From positions 19,834-83,833 of the forward strand of contig NZ_LWRV01000077.1 of the NCBI RefSeq assembly GCF_009372215.1: 64,000 bases of DNA, in the 5' to 3' direction. How positions within the stretch are numbered: position 1 is the first letter of the stretch; the number at the start of each line of letters is the position of its first letter. This document shows positions 8,807-18,482 of the stretch, piece after piece. The DNA is from Acinetobacter portensis (GTDB lineage Bacteria; Pseudomonadota; Gammaproteobacteria; Pseudomonadales; Moraxellaceae). A program made the translations under genes and the position numbers. A model generated the notes under the pieces. It did not search any database. It was not told the origin of the DNA and saw only the letters and a list, made by a program, of their open reading frames with translations.

Positions 8807-9880
8807 TTAGATTTTTTTTCGAATAGGGCGATGACTTAATCGGCATAATAATTCATAGCCAATGGTACCATTCGCTTCAGCAACATCATCAACTAAGCGA
8901 TTTTTGCCCCAAAGTTCGACTTCTGTACCAATGGGTGCATTTATGCCTGTCACATCAATTGCAATCATATCCATTGCAACACGACCAATAACAGCTACTT
9001 TCCGCCCATTGATTGCAACATGGTTTTGTTTTGGAAAAGCACGTGGGTAACCATCTCCATAACCAATAGATACAATAGCCAGCTCAGTTTCTTTTTCTGC
9101 AATAAAGGTAGAACCATAACCTACAGATTCACCAGCTTGAATGGTATTTAAAGCAATAATTTCAGCAGTGAAAGTCATGACAGGTTTAATATCTAAATCA
9201 TGTGCAGTTTTATCGGCAAAAGGGCTTGCACCATATAACATGATTCCAGGACGAACAAAGTCAAAATTAAGTTCAGGCCATTTGAAAATAGCTGCGGAAT
9301 TACAGCAAGATGCCATAATAGGTTCACAGGCTTCTTTTACTCGTAAAAATTGTGATTTTTGTTGTTCATTTAATGGGTGGTTTTCTGCATCGGCATTTGC
9401 AAAGTGCATAGCTAAAACACAGGTAAATCCTTCGGCTTTTAGCGTATGAATGACACTTATAATGTCGTCGACTTTAAAACCTAAGCGGTTCATGCCGCTA
9501 TTGAGTTTTACCCAAACTTTTAAATTTTTAGCAATATAAGCATCTTTATGTGTAAGCAACCAATCAAGTTGTTGTTGGTGGTGAACAATCAACTCAATAT
9601 TCTGATCTATCACAATTTGCATTTCTTCTGCAGAAAAAATACCTTCAATAAGTGTAATGGGCTGTTGGTAGCCTAATTCACGTATTTCAATGGCTTCTGC
9701 TAAACAAGCGACACCAAAAGCATCTGTATTTGCTAAGGCTGCTAAACAGTCTTTAACGCCATGTCCATAAGCATTGGCTTTGACCATGCTGACAATTTTA
9801 GCGGTTGGGGAAAGTTGTTTAACGCGGTTTAAATTATATTGCAGTGCTTCACTATCAATATAAACAGTTGCTTGGCGCAC
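8807..9880 (-). CDS. alr: Alanine racemase
   Basis: This PLP enzyme interconverts L- and D-alanine for peptidoglycan. The PLP lysine is Lys34 in the motif VKANAYGHG, and the second catalytic base is the Tyr of VGYGSTF in the C-terminal beta domain, followed by SIGYGDGYPR. I chose the GTG at 9880, giving MRQATVYIDSEALQYNL (357 residues), because it has GGAG 8 bases upstream and matches the typical family N-terminus. A longer reading from an ATG at 9967 adds 29 residues with no family counterpart. In Acinetobacter, alr commonly sits next to dnaB, as here, with one small gene in between. Confidence 0.96.
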   Translation of the reverse strand: MRQATVYIDSEALQYNLNRVKQLSPTAKIVSMVKANAYGHGVKDCLAALANTDAFGVACLAEAIEIRELGYQQPITLIEGIFSAEEMQIVIDQNIELIVHHQQQLDWLLTHKDAYIAKNLKVWVKLNSGMNRLGFKVDDIISVIHTLKAEGFTCVLAMHFANADAENHPLNEQQKSQFLRVKEACEPIMASCCNSAAIFKWPELNFDFVRPGIMLYGASPFADKTAHDLDIKPVMTFTAEIIALNTIQAGESVGYGSTFIAEKETELAIVSIGYGDGYPRAFPKQNHVAINGRKVAVIGRVAMDMIAIDVTGINAPIGTEVELWGKNRLVDDVAEANGTIGYELLCRLSHRPIRKKI

Positions 9881-10128
9881 CCGAAGAACTCCTTTAAATA
9901 GGAAAAAGGTAAGTGAAATTTTATTCAATGACCAATGCGGAATAAAACATGCTGAATTTGGTATCACTTGATGAGGTGATGTAAATTACAGTGAGAATCT
10001 TAGGCATTTCATACAATTGAAATTAAATAAACAATCGTTATAAATGCAATTGTTATTGTATGCCTATATCTAATATTTTTGAATATTTAGTCATTATTGT
10101 TGTGTATTTTTTCTAAATGGTTAAAAAG

Positions 10129-10473
10129 TTATTTGGGTGGTAAGCGTACGGAAAAATCTACTTCTCCATTTGTATCTGGACGTAAACTAATATAGTAGGT
10201 TTTACTATTATTACATGCACTTACAGTCCAATACTCAATGACTTCTTTAATTTGTCCTTCTGGTGTTTGGTCAATTTTGAAAATTTGAGTTTGAATTGAA
10301 TCAATTTTTCTACAGCTTGATCCAAACCAAGTTGTTAAAGTTTTTGAAATTACTTTTTTAATGTCTTGTTTAAGAATTTGGTCAGAAGCACTTTCACCAG
10401 TAAAGTTTGAGTTTGCCATACTTGTACTGTTGAAATTAAGAAGAATAAAGATGGAAAATAAAAACTTATTCAT
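10129..10473 (-). CDS. Small secreted protein of unknown function
   Basis: A 114-residue protein with a signal peptide (MNKFLFSIFILLNFNSTSMA, cleavage likely after SMA) and a polar mature part. Two cysteines (GSSCRK and VSACNN) could form a disulfide in the periplasm. No family is recognised. The body ends with a short beta-rich segment (TYYISLRPDTNGEVDFSV). It lies between dnaB and alr, on the same strand as both, with gaps of more than 100 bases on each side, so it probably has its own promoter. A long perfect inverted repeat lies just upstream. Confidence 0.7.
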   Translation of the reverse strand: MNKFLFSIFILLNFNSTSMANSNFTGESASDQILKQDIKKVISKTLTTWFGSSCRKIDSIQTQIFKIDQTPEGQIKEVIEYWTVSACNNSKTYYISLRPDTNGEVDFSVRLPPK

Positions 10474-10495
10474 AATATTAGCTCTTCGTTATAGT

Positions 10496-10542
10496 TTTAG
10501 GATGAATAGAAAATCAATTGAATTGGTGAGCTATTCATCCTA
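10496..10542. repeat. Perfect 13-bp inverted repeat between dnaB and the small secreted protein gene
   Basis: TTAGGATGAATAG at 10496-10508 is exactly the reverse complement of CTATTCATCCTAA at 10530-10542, with a 21-base spacer. No T run follows on the minus strand, so it is not a classic terminator for dnaB. It might be an operator or an RNA hairpin that ends or protects the dnaB transcript. Confidence 0.6.
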
Positions 10543-10590
10543 AGTTATTTTGAGACCTAATAATATATACAATAATGACAGATGAAAAAC

Positions 10591-12036
10591 TTATTCCTCA
10601 TCATCGTATTGCGAATAGAACTCAGGAGATAAGTTACTAAAACGCGTATATTGACCTTCGAAAGCAAGGCGAACAGTACCAATAGGGCCATTACGTTGCT
10701 TACCGATAATAATTTCGGCAGTACCTGCTTCTTTTGATTCTTTGTTATAAACCTCATCACGGTAAATAAACATAATCAAATCGGCATCCTGCTCGATTGC
10801 ACCAGATTCACGTAAATCGGACATTACAGGGCGTTTATTTGGTCGATTCTCTAGCGCACGGTTAAGCTGTGAAAGAGCAATAACAGGGCATTGCATTTCT
10901 TTAGCGAGTGCTTTTAGGCTTCGGGAAATTTCCGAAATCTCACCAACACGGTTATCGCCCATACCTGGTACTTTCATCAATTGAAGATAATCGACCATGA
11001 TGCATCCCAACTTACCGCCATGCTGCTTGGCAATACGACGAGCACGAGAGCGTAATTCTGTTGGTGGTAATGCTGATGAGTCATCGATATACAGATTTTT
11101 TTCTTGTAAATGGACGATGGTACTGGTTACTTTAGACCATTCATCGCTATCCATTTTACCTGCGCGTAAATGTCCCTGATGCACACGTCCAAATGAAGAA
11201 ATTAAACGCATTGCAATTGAATCTGCGGGCATCTCCATTGAGTAAACAAGAGCTGGTAAGTTGTTGTTAAATAATACACTTTCAACTAAGTTCATCGCAA
11301 AAGTAGTTTTACCCATAGATGGACGAGCAGCAACAATAATTAAATCACCTGCTTGCATACCAGATGTTTTATTATCGAGTTCAACGAAACCAGTTGTTAA
11401 ACCTGTAATGCTACCTTCTTGTTGCGATAATTCATTTAGCTTATCGAAAACATCTGCAACAATGGTATTAATTGCTTTAGGGCCGACATTTTTCTTATTG
11501 TTATTATGTTGCTCTGCAATTTGGAAAATATTAGTTTCTGCAAGATCTAAAATTTCACTAACATTTCGACCTTTTGTATCATATGCATTTTGTAGAATTT
11601 CAGAACTGACTTTAATCATGTTTCTTAAAGTTGCAAATTCTTTAATTTTGGTTGCGTAGGTTTCAATGTTATAGAAGCTTGATGGGGAGTCTGCCATCAA
11701 CTGCATTAAATATTCTTCACCGCCAGCTGCATCTAATAGGTTCTGCTTAATGAGCCAATCATTCACCAAAACAGCATCGTAAGGTGAGTTTTCTTTGGTT
11801 AAAGTATCAATTGCTCTAAAAATATATTTATGGCGCGTTGCATAAAAATCAGACTCTTGTATTACATCACCGACTTGTTCAAAAGACTCGGCAACCGTCA
11901 TTAATGCGGCAAGTACTGCTTGTTCAATTGCCAAATTATGTGGTGGCGTACGAAACTCTTTAAGTTGACTATTTTCATTGCTCAAAGTGTTTGTTTTCGC
12001 TGAATTTTGCTTAGCAGTGGCATTCGCCTGTGACAT
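10591..12036 (-). CDS. dnaB: Replicative DNA helicase DnaB
   Basis: A 481-residue hexameric helicase that unwinds DNA ahead of the replication fork. The N-terminal DnaG-binding helical domain starts at PPHNLAIEQAVLAALM (about 30-45). The RecA-like C-terminal domain carries Walker A in ARPSMGKTTFAMN (about 238-250), followed by Walker B in CIMVDYLQLM, and LSQLNRALENRPNKRPVMSDLRESG contains the sensor and arginine-finger region. Length is normal and no intein is present. The first about 25 residues are polar and poorly conserved. Ordinary core gene. Confidence 0.98.
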   Translation of the reverse strand: MSQANATAKQNSAKTNTLSNENSQLKEFRTPPHNLAIEQAVLAALMTVAESFEQVGDVIQESDFYATRHKYIFRAIDTLTKENSPYDAVLVNDWLIKQNLLDAAGGEEYLMQLMADSPSSFYNIETYATKIKEFATLRNMIKVSSEILQNAYDTKGRNVSEILDLAETNIFQIAEQHNNNKKNVGPKAINTIVADVFDKLNELSQQEGSITGLTTGFVELDNKTSGMQAGDLIIVAARPSMGKTTFAMNLVESVLFNNNLPALVYSMEMPADSIAMRLISSFGRVHQGHLRAGKMDSDEWSKVTSTIVHLQEKNLYIDDSSALPPTELRSRARRIAKQHGGKLGCIMVDYLQLMKVPGMGDNRVGEISEISRSLKALAKEMQCPVIALSQLNRALENRPNKRPVMSDLRESGAIEQDADLIMFIYRDEVYNKESKEAGTAEIIIGKQRNGPIGTVRLAFEGQYTRFSNLSPEFYSQYDDEE

Positions 12037-12220
12037 ATAAATCCCTGATTTTTTAAAACAGTATATGCAGAATTATTAATGTTTGAATAATCATTAAATT
12101 ATCAATATTGAATTTAAATCATACGTGTTCTACATAAAAAATGCGAATTGAATTTCAGTTTTTTAGCAGTTGTAAATAACGTGAAATATAAAAAATAATA
12201 GAGAAGGGTATTTAAAAGAT

Positions 12221-12256
12221 AAAAAAAGAGCATGCGAAAGCATGCTCTTTTTTTTG
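12221..12256 (-). terminator. Terminator of the rpsF-rpsR-rplI operon
   Basis: The stem AAAGAGCATGC/GCATGCTCTTT with loop GAAA is flanked by A and T runs on both sides. It lies just after the rplI stop. Confidence 0.93.
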
Positions 12257-12263
12257 CAAGAAA

Positions 12264-12710
12264 TTACTCAGATACGATAGTAACGAGAACTTCAGCAGTA
12301 ACATCATGATGCAATTGGATTGCGATGTTAAATTCGCCAGTGTGACGAAGTGCACCGTTCGGTAAACGAACTTCTGCACGGTCAACAACAAGACCAGCGT
12401 TTGTTAAAGCGTCAGCAATATCACGAGTACCGATAGAACCGAATAGTTTACCTTCATCACCAGCTTTCGCAGTGATAACGATGTTAACTTCGTCTAATTG
12501 GTCAGCACGTGCTTGAGCAGCAGCTAAAACTTCAGCTTCAGCTTTTTCAAGATCTGCACGACGAGCTTCAAAAGCAGCAGTATTCGACTCAGTCGCTGCT
12601 ACTGCTTGACCTTGAGGGATAAGGTAGTTGCGGCCGTAACCAGCTTTAACTGAAACTTTATCGCCTAATTTACCAAGGTTTTTAATGCGTTGTAATAAGA
12701 TAATATCCAC
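12264..12710 (-). CDS. rplI: 50S ribosomal protein bL9
   Basis: 148 residues, standard for bL9. The N-terminal rRNA-binding domain shows [17 protein letters not shown] followed by the signature [16 protein letters not shown] (about 22-37). A long connecting helix (about 45-75, rich in Ala, Glu and Lys) leads to the C-terminal domain with [12 protein letters not shown]. Last gene of the rpsF-rpsR-rplI operon, 9 bases after rpsR. Confidence 0.98.
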   Translation of the reverse strand: MDIILLQRIKNLGKLGDKVSVKAGYGRNYLIPQGQAVAATESNTAAFEARRADLEKAEAEVLAAAQARADQLDEVNIVITAKAGDEGKLFGSIGTRDIADALTNAGLVVDRAEVRLPNGALRHTGEFNIAIQLHHDVTAEVLVTIVSE

Positions 12711-12719
12711 AGCTCAACC

Positions 12720-12947
12720 TCACTTATGATTGTCAGTGTAAGGGATCAAAGACAAGTAGCGAGCTTGTTTAATAGCAAGCGCTAATTGACGTTGGTAACG
12801 AGCTTTAGTACCTGTAATACGGCTAGGAACAATTTTGCCGTTTTCAGTAATGTACTGTTTTAATGTATCGATATCTTTGTAGTCGATATACACAACTTTT
12901 TCTGCTGTAAAGCGGCAGAACTTGCGACGACGGTAAAAACGTGCCAT
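12720..12947 (-). CDS. rpsR: 30S ribosomal protein bS18
   Basis: 75 residues, the usual length. The sequence reads [18 protein letters not shown], followed by [14 protein letters not shown] and the rRNA-binding block [19 protein letters not shown]. It forms a heterodimer with bS6 in the 30S platform. A single cysteine in RKFCRF is the position usually occupied in bS18. It lies between rpsF and rplI with short gaps of 12 and 9 bases. Confidence 0.98.
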   Translation of the reverse strand: MARFYRRRKFCRFTAEKVVYIDYKDIDTLKQYITENGKIVPSRITGTKARYQRQLALAIKQARYLSLIPYTDNHK

Positions 12948-12959
12948 TGAATGTTCTCC

Positions 12960-13349
12960 TTAAGCTTCAGCAGAGTCTTGATTAACTTGTTGTGCTTCTT
13001 CACGTTGAGCTTTACGCGCACGTTTTTCTTCAGCACTCTTAGCCAATAATGACTCTTCAGTAATTGCGTTTTCACGACGGATGATAAGGTTACGAAGGAT
13101 CGCGTCATTATAACGGAACAATTCTTCAAGCTCATCAAGAGTCGTTTGACCACACTCAACATTCATAAGAATGTAGTGAGCTTTATGGATCTTGTTAATT
13201 GGGTAAGCCAATTGACGACGGCCCCAATCTTCTAGACGGTGAATTTGACCTTCAGCTTCTTTGATGTGAGTTAGGTAACGTTCTACCATACCCACTACTT
13301 GATCGCTTTGATCAGGGTGTACTAAAAGTACGATTTCGTAGTGACGCAT
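12960..13349 (-). CDS. rpsF: 30S ribosomal protein bS6
   Basis: 129 residues starting [18 protein letters not shown], the expected bS6 N-terminus; an in-frame upstream ATG at 13397 adds 16 residues with no match and lies inside the regulatory leader, so it is rejected. An AAGGAG site precedes this ATG with a short spacer. The body includes [22 protein letters not shown], which is typical. The C-terminal about 25 residues are Glu/Lys/Gln-rich and variable, as in other species, where RimK may add glutamates. The leader contains a structure fitting the S6:S18 autoregulatory motif. Confidence 0.97.
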   Translation of the reverse strand: MRHYEIVLLVHPDQSDQVVGMVERYLTHIKEAEGQIHRLEDWGRRQLAYPINKIHKAHYILMNVECGQTTLDELEELFRYNDAILRNLIIRRENAITEESLLAKSAEEKRARKAQREEAQQVNQDSAEA

Positions 13350-13355
13350 TGTCAG

Positions 13356-13401
13356 CTCCTTACGGATTATGCAGCCTATAACTAAAGTTAAAGGCAAGGA
13401 G
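13356..13401 (-). promoter_or_regulatory. S6:S18 ribosomal leader motif upstream of rpsF
   Basis: On the mRNA strand a stem CUCCUU/AAGGAG (plus-strand 13396-13401 with 13356-13361) pairs away the rpsF Shine-Dalgarno sequence. It stacks directly on GCCU/AGGC (13392-13395 with 13374-13377) and then on UAAC/GUUA (13387-13390 with 13379-13382). The 3' side alone carries a 12-base bulge (13362-13373) that contains CCG at 13363-13365. This stem with an asymmetric bulge and CCG is the known arrangement of the S6:S18 autoregulatory motif, in which the bS6:bS18 heterodimer binds to its own mRNA and represses translation. Confidence 0.8.
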
Positions 13402-13585
13402 TCACAACCAAAGTTGTGTCGCTAAATTGCGAAGCGTAATTTTAGTGCTTTTAGCTAGAAAATACAAGAGATGAAGGCAATAAACTAATAAATAGGATTT
13501 GGAGATAAAAGGTGGAAAGAAATAGCCAAATTTAAGTATTAATTTTAATTTTAATTTTAATTGTTGAATGGAAAAATACCCTATT

Positions 13586-13611
13586 AAAAGATAGAGAGGG
13601 CTCTATCTTTT
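13586..13611 (-). terminator. Terminator of the cyo operon
   Basis: AAAGATAGAG/CTCTATCTTT with loop AGGG, followed on the minus strand by TTTTAAT. The stem overlaps the cyoE stop codon. Confidence 0.8.
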
Positions 13612-14488
13612 AAAAAAGTACGATATTTGTTGTTGGGGCAATGGAGCTAAAACTGAAGCAAATACTAACAACAGTAATTAAAATAACCGAAAATAGGAAA
13701 AAACGTTTTGCCCATAGTTGATCATTTTGTGTTCTAAAGCCAATAACAGCAATATACAACCAATAAATGCAAAGCGCATTTAAGATTACAAGGTATATCC
13801 AATTTGCATAACCAAATACAAATAGAAGATTCATTGTAATGGTGAATAAAACAACATAAATCAAAGATTCGATTTTGGTGCGTAATATTGTGCGTGCTAC
13901 AGGTAAAATTGGAACACCTGCATTTTTGTAGTCATCAAAGCGATAAATTGCAATTCCCCAAGAATGAGGCATTTGCCAAAGCGCATAAGCAATAAAGAGT
14001 ATTAAAGCACCTAAGTCAAATTGAGCTACAACAGCCGTGTAACCAATAACAGGAGGGCTTGCGCCTGAAATACTTCCAATAACTGTTTGATGAATTGTGG
14101 TTCTTTTTGTCCAAAGACTATAAAAGAACACATAAACTACAAAACCAATAACAGCAAATAAAAAGGCATAACCATTAATAGCAAACCATAAGATACTAAA
14201 ACCAATAAGACCTAAAACAAATGCATATACCAATGCGACAGGAACAGAAATGGTTTTTTGAACAAGTGCACGATTTTTTGTGCGTTGCATTTTTTGGTCA
14301 ATGTCTTGATCAATGACGTTATTGATCACACAGCCAGAGGCAACAACAAGTGTTGTACCAATGAGGGTGGTGAGTAGGAGAAGGAAATCTACAGAACCTT
14401 GGGCGGCTAAGAAGAAGCCGCCCAAAGTGGTAACAAAGTTACCAAAGAGAATTCCTGGTTTAGTCAGGAATAAATACTTTTTCAGCAT
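13610..14488 (-). CDS. cyoE: Protoheme IX farnesyltransferase (heme O synthase)
   Basis: A 292-residue UbiA-family prenyltransferase that farnesylates heme b to heme o for the bo3 oxidase encoded upstream. The first aspartate-rich motif is CVINNVIDQDIDQKMQRTKNR (about 53-73). A second polar loop, FYSLWTKRTTIHQTVIGSISGASPPVIGY, is at about 122-150, and DDYKNAGVPILPV lies at about 185-197. Seven to nine hydrophobic helices are visible. The gene ends the cyo operon, 10 bases after cyoD. Confidence 0.96.
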   Translation of the reverse strand: MLKKYLFLTKPGILFGNFVTTLGGFFLAAQGSVDFLLLLTTLIGTTLVVASGCVINNVIDQDIDQKMQRTKNRALVQKTISVPVALVYAFVLGLIGFSILWFAINGYAFLFAVIGFVVYVFFYSLWTKRTTIHQTVIGSISGASPPVIGYTAVVAQFDLGALILFIAYALWQMPHSWGIAIYRFDDYKNAGVPILPVARTILRTKIESLIYVVLFTITMNLLFVFGYANWIYLVILNALCIYWLYIAVIGFRTQNDQLWAKRFFLFSVILITVVSICFSFSSIAPTTNIVLF

Positions 14489-14498
14489 GACAATCAGT

Positions 14499-14825
14499 TT
14501 AGATCATCATGTTGAGGTGTAAGTAGTTCATGATCCACACAGAACCAATCAATAACACAGCAATACAAAGAATTGTATAAACAAAAGCAATTACGTTCCA
14601 ACGTTGCTCAGAAGATGAGTTCATGTGCAAGAAGTAAACTAATTGAATAAGTACCTGTGCAATTGCTGTAATTGCAATAACCGCAACCAATAAACCACGG
14701 CTAAAACCACCAGCCATTACCATACCAAAAGGAATTAAGGTTAGGATAACTGAAAGGATGAAGCCAATTGTGTATTGTTTAGCGTTACCGTGTGCAGCAC
14801 CAGCAGCGTTATGTTCGTGACTCAT
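14499..14825 (-). CDS. cyoD: Cytochrome bo3 ubiquinol oxidase subunit IV
   Basis: 108 residues starting [18 protein letters not shown]; an upstream in-frame ATG at 14870 adds 15 residues inside cyoC and is unlikely. Three hydrophobic segments (IGFILSVILTLIPFGMVMAG, LLVAVIAITAIAQVLIQLVYF, and VIAFVYTILCIAVLLIGSVW) match CyoD, which assists assembly and stability of the CuB site. Its ATG overlaps the cyoC stop by one base (TAATG), so the two are translationally coupled. Confidence 0.95.
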   Translation of the reverse strand: MSHEHNAAGAAHGNAKQYTIGFILSVILTLIPFGMVMAGGFSRGLLVAVIAITAIAQVLIQLVYFLHMNSSSEQRWNVIAFVYTILCIAVLLIGSVWIMNYLHLNMMI

Positions 14826-15445
14826 TATAGTACTCCTAATAAGTAAACTACGCTGAATACACAAATCCAAACGATATCAAGGAAATGCCAGAATAAGCTT
14901 AGGCAAGCAAGACGACGCGTGTTTGGAAGAGTCAAACCATTTTTCTTGATTTGAACCATCAACACGATCATCCACACTAAACCTGAAGTTACGTGGATAC
15001 CATGCGTACCTACCAGCGTAAAGAACGCAGATAAGAAAGCAGAAGTGCTTGGACCATGACCAGCGTGAACTAAATGATGAAATTCATAAAGTTCCATACC
15101 GATAAACGATGCACCAAATACCCAAGTTACAGCTAACCAAGTTAATACTTGAGTAACATTCTTTTTGTATGCAGCAAGAACCGCAAAACCAAATGTTACT
15201 GAAGAGATTAAAAGAGCGAAAGTTTCAGTTAAAACGAAACTTAAAGAATCGCCAAATAAATCTTTTGCACTTGGAGTGCCAACAGGGATATGGCTACTTA
15301 AAACAGCGAATGCAATGAAGAGTGTACCGAAAAGGATCAAGTCACTCATCAAGTATGTCCAAAAACCAAAGACAGTGATGTCAGTATCATCGTGGTGATG
15401 ATGCTCATCGTGTCCATGGTTTTCGTGATGAAGTACGTCAGCCAT
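14825..15445 (-). CDS. cyoC: Cytochrome bo3 ubiquinol oxidase subunit III
   Basis: A 206-residue, five-helix membrane protein of the heme-copper oxidase subunit III family. After a His-rich N-terminus ([12 protein letters not shown], which resembles that of other Acinetobacter proteins of this type) come [18 protein letters not shown] and the conserved [17 protein letters not shown] with [18 protein letters not shown]. The structure follows the E. coli subunit closely. It lies 4 bases after cyoB. Confidence 0.96.
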   Translation of the reverse strand: MADVLHHENHGHDEHHHHDDTDITVFGFWTYLMSDLILFGTLFIAFAVLSSHIPVGTPSAKDLFGDSLSFVLTETFALLISSVTFGFAVLAAYKKNVTQVLTWLAVTWVFGASFIGMELYEFHHLVHAGHGPSTSAFLSAFFTLVGTHGIHVTSGLVWMIVLMVQIKKNGLTLPNTRRLACLSLFWHFLDIVWICVFSVVYLLGVL

Positions 15446-15449
15446 TGTC

Positions 15450-17438
15450 TTAGTCCTTCTTCAAATGTTTTTCAAGAATCGCATAGCGTTCGTTTTCAAT
15501 ACGCTCAACTTCGGCAGCAGGTACGTAGTAATCAACTTTCTTCGTGAATGAAGAAACGATGAAACTAATAATTGCAGCAACGAAAGAAACAACCGCTAAC
15601 CACCAAATGTGCCAAATTAAAGCAAAGCCCATAGTTGTGATGATTAGACCAATAACGATACCAGCGGCACGGTTAGTAGGCATGTGGATGTTTTCGTATT
15701 GAGTTGGTTTAACGTATGCAACACCGTTTTCTTTGTCAGTCCAGAAAGTATCAATACCATTGATTTTTGGAAGATGAGCAAAGTTATAGAACGGAGCAGG
15801 TGAAGAAGTAGACCATTCAGGTGTACGACCATCCCAAGCATCGCCTGTGTAATCGATACGTTGATTGCGTTGTAAGAAACCAACAACAATTTGCATAACG
15901 AAGCACAGAATACCAATCAAGATTAGTACTGAACCAAATAAAGCGATTGCTAAGTACGGATCCCATTCTGGGTTGTCATATGTATTCAAACGACGAGTCA
16001 TACCCATGAAACCAAGGATATAAAGCGGCATGAATGCAAAGTAGAAACCGAAGAACCAGAACCAGAAAGATGCTTTACCCCAAGTTTCATTTAATCTCCA
16101 ACCAAACATTTTTGGCCAGTAGAAAATGATACCCGCAAACATTGCGAATACTACACCACCAATAATTACGTTATGGAAGTGAGCGATAAGGAATAAAGAG
16201 TTGTGTACAAGGAAGTCCGCAGGCGGAACAGCCATTAATACACCAGTTAAACCACCGATACCAAAAGTCACAAGGAAGCCAAGTGTCCAAAGCATTGGTG
16301 TTGTATAGGTAATACGACCCTTATACATTGTGAATAACCAAGAGAAGATTTTCACACCTGTAGGAATCGCAATAACCATGGTCATGATACCGAAGAACGC
16401 GTTAACGTTGGCACCAGCACCCATCGTAAAGAAGTGGTGAACCCATACCACGAACGCAAGTACTGTGATCGCGATTGTTGCATACACCATAGATTTGTAG
16501 CCGAATAACGTTTTACGAGAGAACGTTGAAACAACTTCAGAGTAAATACCAAAAGCAGGTAATACTAAGATATAAACTTCTGGGTGACCCCAAGTCCAAA
16601 TCAAGTTCACGTACAACATTGGGCTACCGCCTAAGTCGTTAGTGAAGAAGTGGAAATCGAAGTAACGGTCAAGCGTTAACATTGCAATCGTTGCAGTTAA
16701 CACAGGGAATGATGCAATGATTAACACAGCAGTACATAAAGATGTCCACGTGAAAATCGGCATATCCATAAGACCCATGCCAGGCGCACGCATTTTGATA
16801 ATGGTAACGAAGAAGTTAACACCAGTTAACAATGTACCAAGACCAGAAACCTGCAATGCCCAGATGTAGTAGTCCATACCTACGCCAGGAGAATATTGAA
16901 TGCCTGAAAGTGGAGGGTAAGCCATCCAACCAGTCGCAGCAAATTCACCTAGAACAAGAGAAGCCATCATCAAACCAGCAGCACCAGCGAATAACCAGAA
17001 GCTTAAAGAGTTTAATAATGGGAATGCAACGTCACGAGCACCAATTTGAAGTGGTACTGAGATGTTCATTAAACCAACTACAAGACCCATTGCTACGAAG
17101 AAGATCATAATTACGCCATGGGCTGTAAAGATTTGATCGTAATGCTCAGGGTGTAAGTAACCTTCACCGCCACCACGAGCGAGGAACAGTTGAAGGCGCA
17201 TCATAATCGCATCAGCAAAGCCACGAAGTAGCATGATGATAGATACGAGAAGATACATGATACCAATTTTTTTATGGTCTACAGATGTGAACCATTCGTT
17301 CCACAAATAAGTCCATTTTTTGAAATAAGTAATACCACCAATTACAGCAATACCACCTAGAACCATGAATGCAATCGTCACCAACACGATCGGATCGTGA
17401 GGGATTGCATCAGGACCTAACTTACCTAATAAGCTCAT
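15450..17438 (-). CDS. cyoB: Cytochrome bo3 ubiquinol oxidase subunit I
   Basis: 662 residues, near the E. coli length of 663. It holds the low-spin heme, the high-spin heme and CuB, and pumps protons while reducing oxygen to water. The heme-copper signature [14 protein letters not shown] (His and the Tyr cross-linked pair) is near residue 280, [10 protein letters not shown] lies about 50 residues later, and the heme-ligand helix is HFHNVIIGG at about 418. The [14 protein letters not shown] segment near 105 holds another ligand histidine. Operon position between cyoA (3 bases) and cyoC (4 bases). Confidence 0.98.
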   Translation of the reverse strand: MSLLGKLGPDAIPHDPIVLVTIAFMVLGGIAVIGGITYFKKWTYLWNEWFTSVDHKKIGIMYLLVSIIMLLRGFADAIMMRLQLFLARGGGEGYLHPEHYDQIFTAHGVIMIFFVAMGLVVGLMNISVPLQIGARDVAFPLLNSLSFWLFAGAAGLMMASLVLGEFAATGWMAYPPLSGIQYSPGVGMDYYIWALQVSGLGTLLTGVNFFVTIIKMRAPGMGLMDMPIFTWTSLCTAVLIIASFPVLTATIAMLTLDRYFDFHFFTNDLGGSPMLYVNLIWTWGHPEVYILVLPAFGIYSEVVSTFSRKTLFGYKSMVYATIAITVLAFVVWVHHFFTMGAGANVNAFFGIMTMVIAIPTGVKIFSWLFTMYKGRITYTTPMLWTLGFLVTFGIGGLTGVLMAVPPADFLVHNSLFLIAHFHNVIIGGVVFAMFAGIIFYWPKMFGWRLNETWGKASFWFWFFGFYFAFMPLYILGFMGMTRRLNTYDNPEWDPYLAIALFGSVLILIGILCFVMQIVVGFLQRNQRIDYTGDAWDGRTPEWSTSSPAPFYNFAHLPKINGIDTFWTDKENGVAYVKPTQYENIHMPTNRAAGIVIGLIITTMGFALIWHIWWLAVVSFVAAIISFIVSSFTKKVDYYVPAAEVERIENERYAILEKHLKKD

Positions 17439-17441
17439 GTG

Positions 17442-18482
17442 TTATTCCCCTTGAGAAGCAGTTGCATGTGCTTCAGAAGCTGAATGATCAGCGCCATGAT
17501 AGTTTGACATGTAAGTATTGATTACAGATTCAAACAAACCTTGCTCTACAGAAGAATAGTAAGTCACAGGATGTGGCTTAGTCGGGTAAGGACCTTCTGC
17601 TTTAGCAGTCGCAGCAAGTTTCTTCTCTAGATCAGTAGTTGCATTGGCATCCATCACTTCAATTTGGTGCGCAGAGCGGTTACCGTCACGTAAAGTTGCA
17701 AATTCAGCTTTGTCTAAAACAGTTTTTTGAACCGCTTCTGGATTTACTGAAGTGCCTTTACCTGCTTTAACAGCTGCTACCCATTCAGCAAATTGAGCAT
17801 CAGTCACAGAGTGAGCGCGGAAACGCATTTGTGAGAAGCCATAGCCTGAATAGTTAGAAGAGAAACCGCGGAAGCCTTCGGCTGGGCTAGTTTCATTTGC
17901 TAACAAGTGAAGATGAGTTTGCATACCCGCCATAGCATAAATTTGACCGCCTAACGATGGGATGAAGAAAGAGTTCATCGTGAAGTTAGAAGTTAAACGA
18001 AGGTTTACAGGTGTTTTTTCCGGGAAACGAAGTTCGTTAACAGTCGCAATTTGTTGCTCTGGGTAGATGAAGATCCATTTGAATTGTTCAGCAATAACCT
18101 GAACAGTTACTGGAGCTTTATCAGATTCAAGAGGCTTGTAAGGGTCATATTTATGTGAACCAACCCAAGTTAGAACCGCTAGAATACCAATAATAATCAC
18201 GGGGATACCCCATACTACAATTTCAATTGCAGTTGAGTGTGCCCATGTCGGTTTGTAGTCTGCATCTTTATTTGACGCGCGATATTTCCAACCAAACCAT
18301 AAAGCCATAACAATTGATGGAATTACCACCAAAAGCATTAGCCAAATCGCAGTCATCATCAAGCCACTTTGACCTGCTGCTACTGGACCTTTTGAGTTTA
18401 GAAGTACTAGATCACCACCGCAACCTGTTAAGAGTGCGGCCATCATTGATAAAGACAATACAGCTAAAGTCGTTTGTCTCAT
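17442..18482 (-). CDS. cyoA: Cytochrome bo3 ubiquinol oxidase subunit II (lipoprotein)
   Basis: A 346-residue subunit with a lipoprotein signal (MRQTTLAVLSLSMMAALLTGC, acylated Cys21), two transmembrane helices (about 40-62 and 85-107) and a periplasmic cupredoxin domain. As usual for quinol oxidases, it lacks the CuA ligand set. The motif LTSNFTMNSFFIPSLGGQIYAMAGM is conserved in CyoA. An extra about 40 residues near 230-280 (ending LEKKLAATAKAEG) and a His-rich tail (ADHSASEAHATAS) make it longer than the E. coli protein of 315. GAGG lies 8 bases before the ATG. First gene of the operon. Confidence 0.97.
   Translation of the reverse strand: MRQTTLAVLSLSMMAALLTGCGGDLVLLNSKGPVAAGQSGLMMTAIWLMLLVVIPSIVMALWFGWKYRASNKDADYKPTWAHSTAIEIVVWGIPVIIIGILAVLTWVGSHKYDPYKPLESDKAPVTVQVIAEQFKWIFIYPEQQIATVNELRFPEKTPVNLRLTSNFTMNSFFIPSLGGQIYAMAGMQTHLHLLANETSPAEGFRGFSSNYSGYGFSQMRFRAHSVTDAQFAEWVAAVKAGKGTSVNPEAVQKTVLDKAEFATLRDGNRSAHQIEVMDANATTDLEKKLAATAKAEGPYPTKPHPVTYYSSVEQGLFESVINTYMSNYHGADHSASEAHATASQGE

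Noticed and set aside
9881..9967. Longer alr reading from an ATG at 9967
   Set aside because: The extra 29 residues have no family counterpart, and the GTG at 9880 has a good GGAG ribosome site and a typical Alr N-terminus.
13350..13397. Longer rpsF reading from an ATG at 13397
   Set aside because: It would run through the S6:S18 leader structure, and the AAGGAG before the ATG at 13349 fits the known bS6 N-terminus.
13541..13562. AATTTT tandem repeat of about 22 bases downstream of the cyo operon
   Set aside because: Simple AT-rich sequence in intergenic DNA; no structure or function can be supported.
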